This document shows, piece by piece, positions 53,672 through 62,700 of a DNA stretch of 64,000 bases. The translations under genes were made by a program, and so were the position numbers. The DNA is from an uncultured Acetatifactor sp. GTDB taxonomy: Bacteria; Bacillota; Clostridia; Lachnospirales; Lachnospiraceae. The notes beneath the pieces were generated by a model. That model was not told where the DNA came from. It ran no database searches and worked only from the letters and a program-made list of their open reading frames with translations. Positions within the stretch are counted from its first letter, which is position 1; every line of letters begins with the position of its first letter. The stretch spans positions 138,560 to 202,559 of the forward strand of contig CAJUAH010000001.1 of NCBI GenBank assembly GCA_910584375.1, read 5' to 3'.

Positions 53672-54744
53672 TGTCGTATTTTGAAGAAAGAAATCAAAAG
53701 ATCATAGACGCGGTTATAGAAAAGGCCAATAAAGTGTGTCCGGGCGCCCTCGCCCTGATCGGGATATACGGTTCCTTTATGACGGGGGATTTTTATGAGA
53801 AATCCGATCTGGATCTGCTCATTCTGGTCAACGACGACAGAGGCTGGCAGTTGGCAAGTACCTTTATACAGGACGACTTGCAGGTCGGGCACGATATCTA
53901 CTGTACCACATGGGATTACTTGCAGAATGAGGCCAGATATGAGCACCCGAATATCTCCAAACTGATGGATGCTCGGATCGTCTATTGTGCGGACGAGAAA
54001 TACCGGAATCGGCTGGAACTGTTGCGAAAGGAGGCAAAAGATATCCTGGAGGCTCCTTTCTCGGAAAAAGATTACGCAAAAGCGGAAAGGCTGTTAAAAG
54101 AGGCGGAACACTGTTACACGCTGGCTATGACCGCAGAGCTTAAATCTGATGTGTTGGAAGGGGCAGGCGGGGCCATATACTACATAGAGAATGCAATAGC
54201 CATGCTGAATAAGCAGTATTTTCATTACAGCGTAAAACGTGTTTATGAAGAACTGAATGCAATGCAAAACAGGCCGGATAAACTCTGTGACAGGATAGAG
54301 GATGTGGTATCCGCCACATCTGTCCTGTCTGTGCAAAATCATTTGTCCATACTTATGCGGGAGACAATGGAAGTCTTCCGTAGAGTGAGAGAAACCGTTG
54401 CCGTGCCGAAGAAAGCGGCGACAGAAGATACGCTTTCCGGCACCTACGAGGAGATGTATTCCAATTGGCGCAGCAAAATGTATCTGGCGGCGGAGACGGG
54501 GAATCGGCATCTTGCGTTTATGAGCCTGATCAGCGCTAAGGCAATGTTCTCTGAAATCGACGGCGAAGTGTGTATTGACCGATATGATGTTCTGGGAGGG
54601 TATGACCCACAGGATCTGCATAAGACAGCGAAAGCATATGACGGTGTTTTGGAGAAATATCTGCAAGAGTACAGTAAGGTCGGCCTGCAGGCAAACCACT
54701 ATTCGGATATCGATGCATTTGCGCGCGGTTATCAGGCAATTTAG
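53671..54744 (+). CDS. Nucleotidyltransferase-domain protein
   Basis: 357 aa. The N-terminal domain has the polymerase-beta-type NTase motif 'GIYGSFMTGDFYEKSDLDLLIL' (GSx-G-x5-SDLDL; the two Asp are the metal ligands), as in aminoglycoside nucleotidyltransferases and minimal MNT enzymes. The rest (about 130-357) is helical with HEPN-like character. It should transfer an NMP to an unknown small molecule, protein or RNA. AGGAGGAAAAA precedes the ATG. The next gene, a DUF402-HAD fusion, starts 99 nt later with its own AGGAGG. Confidence 0.75.
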   Translation: MSYFEERNQKIIDAVIEKANKVCPGALALIGIYGSFMTGDFYEKSDLDLLILVNDDRGWQLASTFIQDDLQVGHDIYCTTWDYLQNEARYEHPNISKLMDARIVYCADEKYRNRLELLRKEAKDILEAPFSEKDYAKAERLLKEAEHCYTLAMTAELKSDVLEGAGGAIYYIENAIAMLNKQYFHYSVKRVYEELNAMQNRPDKLCDRIEDVVSATSVLSVQNHLSILMRETMEVFRRVRETVAVPKKAATEDTLSGTYEEMYSNWRSKMYLAAETGNRHLAFMSLISAKAMFSEIDGEVCIDRYDVLGGYDPQDLHKTAKAYDGVLEKYLQEYSKVGLQANHYSDIDAFARGYQAI

Positions 54745-54843
54745 CAATTCAGGGAGTGGATTGCCGGCTCGCCGGGAAGAGAACAGTGAAAACAGATACT
54801 GGACAAGCGCAGTGATGGCATACAAGCAGGAGGTTGCAATCCT

Positions 54844-55878
54844 ATGGTAAAGAAGAGGCTTACTCGCGACGCAAAATGGTTTTTTCAGTACTTTCCGTAT
54901 CATCAGCTCTATATGGATAACGAACTGTTCAAGGGATGGCTGGCGATCAATTATCTGACCGACGGTAAAACAATGTTCTGGGAGTTTGAAAAAGCCGGTT
55001 CCGTCCCGGTCAGCGGCAAAGATATGGTTTGGCTTACCGTCATTCCGGATCGTGCCGCCAGATCCGTAAGCGCTTTCTTTTTACCGGATAAGCGCGTGAG
55101 CGCCTGGTATATCGACGTTATTGAGGAAACAGGCGTGGACGAGGATGGAGTGGTCTATTTTATCGACAAATATCTGGACGTCATGCTAACTCCCCAGGGA
55201 GATGTAATCATTGATGACAGAGATGAACTGGATGCCGCGTATGTTTCGGGTGAACTGAGCATATCTCAATATGAAAATGCCCTGCGTGAGGGAGAATGTA
55301 TTGTAAAAGAGCTGGGAGGGGATATTCGGAAAACGGAGACAGTGTGCAGGAAGATATTGGAAAAGGCGGAAGAAATGATAGCGGAGGATCGTTTCACAAT
55401 CTTCCTGGATATAGACGGGGTGCTGGATATCTATAATCCTGACAGCCACCTTCAGGAGCTGATGCCCCAGGCGGTCCGCACCCTGAAAAGCCTGGCGACG
55501 AGAACAAAAGCGGATATTGTGATTATCTCCGACTGGCGGTACGGCGCGGAGCAATACCGGGAAAAGGCGCGTGAGCGGGGATATGACAGAAACATTGACA
55601 ATTGGGACAATCTTATGGAAGTATTTGCCCGGGAAGAGATCAAAATATGCGGTGTCACTCCCTGGGACGACAAAATAGAGAACCGGACGGGGGAGATACG
55701 GCGATACCTTGACGGGCGCCCCGGTATCAGGAGGTATGTGATCCTGGACGATTGCTTTGGCGATCAATATGAGAGTGACAGGGAACTGCAAAAACATCTT
55801 GTATTTGTGGACGCATTGAAGGGTTTGCAGGAAAAAGATTTATTATCCGCGTGTACAGTTATGAATATGCTTAGATGA
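54844..55878 (+). CDS. DUF402 domain fused to HAD-type phosphatase domain
   Basis: 344 aa. Residues about 55-165 carry the DUF402 signature ('WYIDVIEETGVDEDGVVYFIDKYLDV' region with conserved Tyr/Asp), a fold of nucleoside di/triphosphatases and FomD-type enzymes. Residues about 183-344 form a small HAD domain: motif I Asp189 and Asp191 in FLDIDGVLD, motif II Ser229 in IISDWRYG, and acidic pair Asp302-Asp303 in ILDDCFG. The HAD part resembles the HAD domain found in bacterial 'Swiss army knife' RNA-repair proteins (HAD_SAK-like). AGGAGG at 54830. With the neighbouring NTase it suggests nucleotide or RNA-end chemistry (inference). Confidence 0.72.
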   Translation: MVKKRLTRDAKWFFQYFPYHQLYMDNELFKGWLAINYLTDGKTMFWEFEKAGSVPVSGKDMVWLTVIPDRAARSVSAFFLPDKRVSAWYIDVIEETGVDEDGVVYFIDKYLDVMLTPQGDVIIDDRDELDAAYVSGELSISQYENALREGECIVKELGGDIRKTETVCRKILEKAEEMIAEDRFTIFLDIDGVLDIYNPDSHLQELMPQAVRTLKSLATRTKADIVIISDWRYGAEQYREKARERGYDRNIDNWDNLMEVFAREEIKICGVTPWDDKIENRTGEIRRYLDGRPGIRRYVILDDCFGDQYESDRELQKHLVFVDALKGLQEKDLLSACTVMNMLR

Positions 55879-55889
55879 GGAATAAATGT

Positions 55890-57012
55890 ATGAAAAATTT
55901 TTTGTGGAGAAAACCCAACAAGAGGATAGTTTTATGGGCGGCGATCCTGTTTATACTCCTGTGCTCCCTGACGGGCTGTTACCCCAACAATTTCACAATA
56001 GAGGAGAAAAACGCGTTCCTGCGGCAGGCCAGAGAGGTGATGGCAGACTATTTCTCGGACAGGTACAGCAGGGCTAAGATCCGTGAGATCGAGCCGGAGA
56101 CTGTGCTGGTGGAAGATGGGTATGAGTTGACAGAGTTTGCCAGCGGGCAGTTTGTCTGGAGAAAACAGACTTATGATTTTGTGGTCAACACAGAGACGGG
56201 AGAGGTCTATACTTCGGTGCAGATTGGCGAGATCAGGGAACGGCTGAAAGAGGAGATTGTCCGCGAAATGGGTTTTCACGACGAAGATACGGCGCTGGCA
56301 GACTGCGATATATCCTACCTGACAGACCGCGGGGAATTTCGGAATGTATTGCCGGAGGGGACGGTAGAGGGACTGGTAGAAGAGATCCTGCAGGATACAG
56401 ATCGATACAGGTTTGACATGAGTTTCCAGTATAGGGGGGGAAGATCTGTCCGCAGAGATGACGGAGTGGGAATCCCCCTTTCCTACCTTGACTGGAGTAG
56501 GTATCTATCATGTGGCGGATGAACATGCATTCTATGAGGGGGAGTACGGCTATTCAACTTTGCCCAGCCTGTCCAGGGAGATCCTGGTGCTGATATTTTA
56601 TAAGGACGCCCCAGAATATGAATACACCAGATATGAGACGCTGGAGCAGGATGGCCTCAGATTGGTTTACAAAGCATACGAGCGTATAGGGGAACAGGGT
56701 TCGGTTACGGAATCGGTGATAAACCGGGAAGATATAACGCTGACAGTGACGGACGAGTATATCCGTGTGGACTGTGCGAAAGATGACTATTCCATCTACC
56801 TCTCCACCAGGGATAGGAAAATCGCCGGGAGATACCGATACGTCAATCTGAGCAATTCAGTCATTACCGATCAAGAGATAGAAACAGGGATGTGGTATCC
56901 CTATGAGGACGGATATGTATTTGCAGACAACGTGTATATTGCGGTGCCGTATGAGATTCGGCCTTACTATCGGGAGGGAAATGTCATCTGGAGCAGTCCC
57001 CAAAAGAAATGA
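55890..57012 (+). pseudogene. Lipoprotein gene split by a frameshift at a G7 tract
   Basis: The first part encodes a lipoprotein (lipobox SLTGC, near residue 28) with an extracytoplasmic domain. The frame leaves the coding path after 'MSFQYR' at seven Gs (56434-56440) and stops at 56522. With one G fewer, the frame joins 'GEDLSAEMTEWESPFPTLTG' and runs to 57012, giving one protein of about 373 aa. GAGG is 9 nt before the ATG at 55890 and the gene follows the DUF402-HAD gene closely. It could be a phase-variable gene, a pseudogene or a homopolymer error. Function unknown. Confidence 0.72.
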
Positions 57013-57082
57013 TATATTAGAAATATTTTGATCGGCCTCATATAAGCATTTAAAGACATATAGGGCAGGAGGAGGGCCATTC

Positions 57083-58039
57083 ATGCAAAAAAAGAGAAAA
57101 AACATCATAGAAGGGAATGCGGTATCCCGCATATACGACTGGCCGCTTGGCGGCTATATGCAAAAGGTTCTGGTGGAGGGAAAAAGGGAAGACCTTCCGG
57201 TGGTGGTCACTCTGCATGGCGGCCCGGGTTCGCCGATTCCCTTTTCTGTTGGGTGCAGGGGGATGTTCCCGGAATTTACGGACAGATTCATAATGGTTTA
57301 CTGGGATTAGTTGGGATGCGGGATCAACAATCGTGCGATAGGTGATGATTTTACGGTAGATTCCTTTGCGCAGATGGCCTATGATCTGATAAAAGAGGTA
57401 AAGTGTCTGTTTCCCCATAATAAAATCTACATATTTTCCATGTCCTGGGGCTCCATACTGAGCGCAAAAATACTGGAAAAAGACGGACATGCGGCGGACG
57501 GCGTGGTGGCATGGGGGCAGATCGTCAGGAATGTATTTTGGGATAAGGAGGTGATTGAAACCCTGGAAAATTCAGGTTGTCCCCGGCGGAAACTGGAGAG
57601 CATCAAGGCGGCAGGGATAGAGACCGCTACTCCCGGAGAATTGCGGTTGATCTCGTCAAGCATCGTAAAATATACCGAGGGCTATCAGAACAGGGAGGGC
57701 GCGAAAGCTCCGGTGGGAAGGGTAATAAAAGGGCTGCTCGCGAGTCCTGACTATACCCTAAAGGATTTTATGGCAATAATGGTCAACGGGTATAGAAAGA
57801 ATCAGTCCTTATGGAGGGAGATCCTGCATATGGATCTGTCGCAGTTACTGCGGGAAGTGCAGATTCCATATGTGATCCTACAGGGAGATACGGATATCGT
57901 GGCGTCCACAAAAAAAGTAAAAGAACTTGTTGCCAGCGCCGGAAATGTCCATCTGCAATGCGAGACGGTGAAAAATTCCGGTCATATGCCGGGGGCTGAA
58001 GGCATAGAAAAGGTGCTTGAGACACTATGCCGCTTATAG
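57083..58039 (+). pseudogene. Alpha/beta hydrolase gene interrupted by an in-frame TAG
   Basis: A full-length alpha/beta-hydrolase/proline-iminopeptidase-like frame: oxyanion 'LHGGPGSP', nucleophile Ser in 'FSMSWGS', Asp in 'GDTDIVAST', His in 'NSGHMPGAEG'. TAG at 57308-57310 interrupts 'VYWD[stop]LGCGIN' where the family has WDQ, so CAG to TAG is the probable change. The catalytic residues all lie after or around the stop, so the truncated product would be inactive. CAGGAGGAGGG precedes the ATG. Recent pseudogene, suppressed amber codon or sequence error. Confidence 0.8.
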
Positions 58040-58057
58040 GGTTGGAAAATTGGGGTG

Positions 58058-58098
58058 TAATAAAATGTCTGCCAGGGAATATGGCAGACATTTTATTA
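58058..58098 (+). terminator. Terminator after the hydrolase gene
   Basis: A 17-bp perfect stem (58058-58074 with 58082-58098), 7-nt loop; the 3' arm ends in TTTTATTA. Confidence 0.8.
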
Positions 58099-58161
58099 CA
58101 AAAAACCAAAATTAACGCTTTTTAAGACGGAATTAACACAAAAACTTCCGCTTTTTGCAAG

Positions 58162-58167
58162 TATAAT
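58162..58167 (+). promoter_or_regulatory. Possible -10 box of the giant repeat protein
   Basis: TATAAT at 58162-58167. The only TTAACA-like box (58134) is 22 nt away, too far for a normal -35. Confidence 0.35.
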
Positions 58168-58190
58168 ATATTGTGAGCGGAGGTGTTGAT

Positions 58191-59780
58191 ATGAAAAGGC
58201 GAAAGAAAAATTTATTGCGTAAAACGATGGCGGTATTGCTGTCGGCAATATTGTTTATAGGAGGGTTGCCCGGGAACGTGGCGGATACATCCATGGCGGC
58301 GGAGTGGGAAACCGTAAGCGGGAATGGCGGCATGGTGTCGCCCGGGGAACCTGATACCGTATCCGGAAACAGCAGTGTGGAACTGCCCGCAGGTCCCGGG
58401 GAGCTGGATACTGTATCCGGCAACGACAGCCTGACCATGTCAAGGCCCGTGATAATCGGATGGAAATTCCCGGACGGCGCGGTTTCTCCCCAGGGAGATC
58501 TGTTTTATGAAGACGGGATATACAGTCTCCTGCTGCCGGGCGGGGACAGTGAGATCCAGATTCCCATGGAAGATATAGTAGGTTTATTGCCTGAGAGCGT
58601 GACGGTGGAGTGGTCTTGCCAGAACTTTGCGCCCATGGATGAGCAGGAGACAGGGGCATCCGCCGGGAATAATATGGAAACCGGGGAGAAGGAGTTGGTC
58701 GTCGCGGGCTGGAACTGTCCGGAGTACACAGAGGACGGGGAGGGGATATTGCCCTGTAGCGGCAGCTTTTTCTTCCAGGCGCAGCTATGTGGAGAGGAAG
58801 AGTATGCGCTGGGAGAAGACGTGGCGCAGATCGGCGTACAGGTCGTTTTTGACGAGCCGATGTTACTGGCTGTCACTGCGCAGCCTGGGAGGATCACTTC
58901 CGATCAGGAGTGGGGAGCGCAGACTCTGCAGGCGGGAACCTATACCATTGATCCGGGCGTGACCGTGACGGTGACGGGAAGGCTTACCGTGAGCGGGACA
59001 GTTACGATCAACGGCGGAGGGACACTGGCGAGAGGCTATGCGGGAACAACCAGCAGTAACGGTTCTAACCACTGCCTGCTATATGTGAAGGGCGGGACAT
59101 TGACGTTGGAAAACATTTGCGTAGATGGTAAGGAAATGACCGCATGCGGCCCGGCTATTTATATTGAGAGCGGTACTGTCAATCTGGAAAGAGGATCGGT
59201 GGTTCAGAACAATAAAAATATGAACACAGGCAGTACAGCGGGAACCTATGCGGGCGGCGGCATTTACTGCGACGGAACACTGAATATCAATGGTGGCAGC
59301 ATAAGGAACAACCGCACGGAGGCAACAGTCGGCAGTCTTCTTTATACGCAATCAGGAGGCGCTGTCTACCTCAAGGGCATCTGTAATATGACTTCCGGGA
59401 GCATTACTGGCAATACGGCGGCCAACGGCGGTGGGATTTATCTTGCCTCTACAGGTGCTACGCTAAATCTGTCCGGGGGTACGATCAAGGACAATCATGC
59501 GAACGGAAATGGAGACGGAATTTTTTACTCTACTTATAATAACACTACCAGTTCTCTTCGTATCGGAGGGAATACCAATGTGGCAGATGTGATCTATTTG
59601 GACAATACGAAGGGTTCTCTTTGTCCATCTATCACATCCGAACTGAAATACCCCATTCGCCTGGCCTGCAGTTCCCGGGAAGAAGGAAAAGTGCTCGCCA
59701 TGGGCAGCAGCTATACGCTGACCGGCGTGGATGCCAGCAATATCCATGGCAGGGACAGACTTATTTTCCAAACTGGATAA
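58191..59780 (+). CDS. Giant secreted repeat/beta-helix protein, 5' part (frame ends early)
   Basis: 529 residues. A signal peptide (about 1-36) follows a basic KRRKK start. Three 'TVSGN' units (about 40-80) are typical of Lachnospiraceae surface proteins. From about residue 250 the sequence is a parallel beta-helix (pectate-lyase-like) with turns such as 'GGGIYCDGTLNINGGSIRNN'. GGAGG is 6 nt before the ATG at 58191; an in-frame GTG at 58173 overlaps it. The frame stops at 59780, but coding continues at once in the +1 frame. One T fewer in the T4 run (59764-59767) would restore a single polypeptide. Confidence 0.8.
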   Translation: MKRRKKNLLRKTMAVLLSAILFIGGLPGNVADTSMAAEWETVSGNGGMVSPGEPDTVSGNSSVELPAGPGELDTVSGNDSLTMSRPVIIGWKFPDGAVSPQGDLFYEDGIYSLLLPGGDSEIQIPMEDIVGLLPESVTVEWSCQNFAPMDEQETGASAGNNMETGEKELVVAGWNCPEYTEDGEGILPCSGSFFFQAQLCGEEEYALGEDVAQIGVQVVFDEPMLLAVTAQPGRITSDQEWGAQTLQAGTYTIDPGVTVTVTGRLTVSGTVTINGGGTLARGYAGTTSSNGSNHCLLYVKGGTLTLENICVDGKEMTACGPAIYIESGTVNLERGSVVQNNKNMNTGSTAGTYAGGGIYCDGTLNINGGSIRNNRTEATVGSLLYTQSGGAVYLKGICNMTSGSITGNTAANGGGIYLASTGATLNLSGGTIKDNHANGNGDGIFYSTYNNTTSSLRIGGNTNVADVIYLDNTKGSLCPSITSELKYPIRLACSSREEGKVLAMGSSYTLTGVDASNIHGRDRLIFQTG

Positions 59781-62700
59781 AGCCAACAATGCTATTATAT
59801 TGAGCACGACGGAAGAGCTGGAGGCGACCTGGCAGGAGGTATCCGGCGGCGAATGGAAAAAGGGAAAGTTCACCACCGCGCTGGAAAAGGTGTATGACGG
59901 CGGTACAATCAAGCTGCTGACTGATATCCTGCTCACGCAGAAGGCGGAGATCACCAAACAGATCACGATCACCAGCGATAATCCTTCCGCTCCCTGCACG
60001 ATGACCAGAATGCCGGAGGGGGATTGGGGCAATATTACGCTGACTGGAAACGGGGCGGGGCTGAGGCTTACAAATATAATCTATGACGGAAACAGAGCTT
60101 TTCTATCCGGCAATGAGAATGCTATCCAGCAGTCCCTGATTAAAGTGGGGAGTGCCTCGGATACAGCGCCCACCCTGACCCTGGGCAGCGGATGCGTCAT
60201 CCGAAACGGGTATAAAACCGATGGTTCAGGCGTCATTGCCGTGTATGGAACCCTGATTGCGGAGAACGGCTCGGTGATCGAGGACTGTGAGGTCACAGGA
60301 ACAGGGGGAGCCATCTGGATAAGCAGTGCGGGCAAGGCCACGCTGTGGGGGATTACCGTTCAGAACTGCCGGGCAGGGAGCGGCGGTTCCGCGCTCTCCA
60401 TAGACGGGACATGCACTCTGGAAAGCGGCGTCTTCAAAGACAACCAGGACAGCTCGGCTAAGAATTGCGTGATTTACCTTCGCAACAGCGGAACGGGTAA
60501 TCTGACAATAACGGGGAGCGCACAGATTTCCGGCGGGACAAACAGTATCTATAATGAGGGGAAAACCGTAAAGATCAGCGGAAAGGAAAAGCTGTCGGGA
60601 AATATCTATACGACCGTTGCCCTTGAGGGCCACGGCAGCGGCGTGGACGCCAATTTGAACGGCAATCCCCACCGCATCTATTGGGGCGGCACACTGGCCA
60701 ACGGCACGGTGGTCGTAAGGGGCTGTACCAACAGCACAGCCTGTACGCTGGTCAACGACGGCTATGCCCTGAGCGCGGAGAGCGGCAATCTGGTAATGCG
60801 GCAGGCCTGGCAGATCACTTATGTGAAAAACAGCGGCTCGATAGCGGAGGAGGCCAATTATACCGGCTATGTGGAAGGCAAGGGCCTGACCCTGCCCATT
60901 CCAACGAGGGCCGGATACAGTTTCGGCGGCTGGTATACCGATTCAGCCTGTACGACGGGAAAGAAAGCGGCAGTCTCCGGGAGCGAGACGGGAGACAAGA
61001 CATTTTATGCGAAATGGATACAGAACCACCGCTGCAGCGCCGCGGGGACGCAGACAGAGTATGAGGTTTTACCCACGATGACCGGAGGAACATTGCAGGC
61101 GGGCAGCTATTTCCTGGATCGGGATGTGGATCTGACCACCGCAATCACGGTCAGCGGTACGGTCAATCTGTGCCTGAACGGGCATCAGATCAGGCAGACC
61201 GGGGCCGGGGAGCGTATCTTTACCATCGGTAACGGCGCCAGGCTGAACCTGTGCGACTGCAACGGTTCCCGCGGATCCCACACGGTCACCAGCCCGGTGA
61301 CGGGAAAGAGCGTGACGGTCAGCGGCGGCCTTTTGACCGGAGGCAGGTCAAATGGACTGGGCGGCGCGGTATGGGTGGATAACGGCGGCACTTTCTATCT
61401 GTACGGCGGTACGCTGGCAGCCAATACTTCCAGCGGTTCGGGTGGACACGGCGGCGCAGTGCGGGCGGACGGCACCTTCCATATGTATGGCGGGGAGATC
61501 AGCCACAACAAGACCGGCTGTGGAGGCGGAATCTGTATCTGCAACGGTGAGACAAAGATATTTGGCGGCAGGATCGCTTACAATGAGTCTACTGACGATG
61601 GAGGCGGCGTGTTCTTTGAGAGCAGCGGCAACAGGTTTTCCATGAGCGGCGGGGAGATCGTCAGCAACCGGGCCGTCTCCTGCGGCGGGGGAATCCATTG
61701 TTTCACCGGCGTCATGGAGGTGAGCGGCAGCGCGGTCGTAAAGGATAACTACATAGTCAAGGACGGTGTGCAGATAACAGACAATGTGTATCTGGACGCG
61801 GGCAGAGAACTTTCAGCCGGTCAGCTCGGCAGCGGCGCGCTCATCGGCGTCAGCACCCAGAGCGCGCCGGGCCAGTCCCCTGTCCCGGTAGCAGGGGCGG
61901 GGAGCGGGAAATATACGGGATACTTTTTCTCGGATAATACGCAATATTATATCGTCAATCAGGACAACACGGTCAAATTGGCCAGGGACACTCAGGCGCC
62001 CACAGGCGTTATCACGGTGGCGGCGAACCAGTGGAAGACGTTTTTGAGCAATATCACTTTCGGACTTTTTTTCAAGGAGACTCAGAAAGTGACGATTACG
62101 GCTGCGGACGATATCTCCGGCGTGGACTCGGTATATTATGACCTGTCCGAAAAGGCGTTGACACAGGAGGAAGTCGGGAAGATCACCAACTGGACGAAAG
62201 GGACGGAGTTTCAGATCAGCCCGGATAAGGTCTGCGTGATCTACGCGAAACTCACGGACAAGCAGGGGAATATCGCGTATATTTCCTCCGACGGTATGGT
62301 GTTTGACGGGACTGCCCCGGCGGTCACGGGCATATCGGACGGTGCGACCTACTGCATATCGGCTCAGGCCAAGGTGACAGACGCCTATCTGAGCAGCGTG
62401 ACGGTAAACGGTAAGAGAGTGACGCCGGATGCGCAGGGAGGAATTACGCTGGCGGCGGCAGACGGAGCGCAGAATATCGTGGCAACGGACAGCGCGGGAA
62501 ATCGCACGGCGCTGACGGTCACAGTGCAGGCAGCGCACAGCTATGGGAACTGGAAGATCACGAAAGATCCTGCATATACAGCGGCGGGTACGGCGGAACG
62601 CGTCTGCTCGGCGGATGACACCCACAGAGATACGGTGGCGCTGCCCGCACTGTCGGACACAGGCGTATGGACGCCGAAGATGAAGACAGAGCCCACGGAC

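Noticed and set aside
53464..53946. 160-aa minus-strand ORF across the start of the nucleotidyltransferase gene
   Set aside because: It overlaps a well-supported gene on the opposite strand and shows no domain or ribosome binding site.
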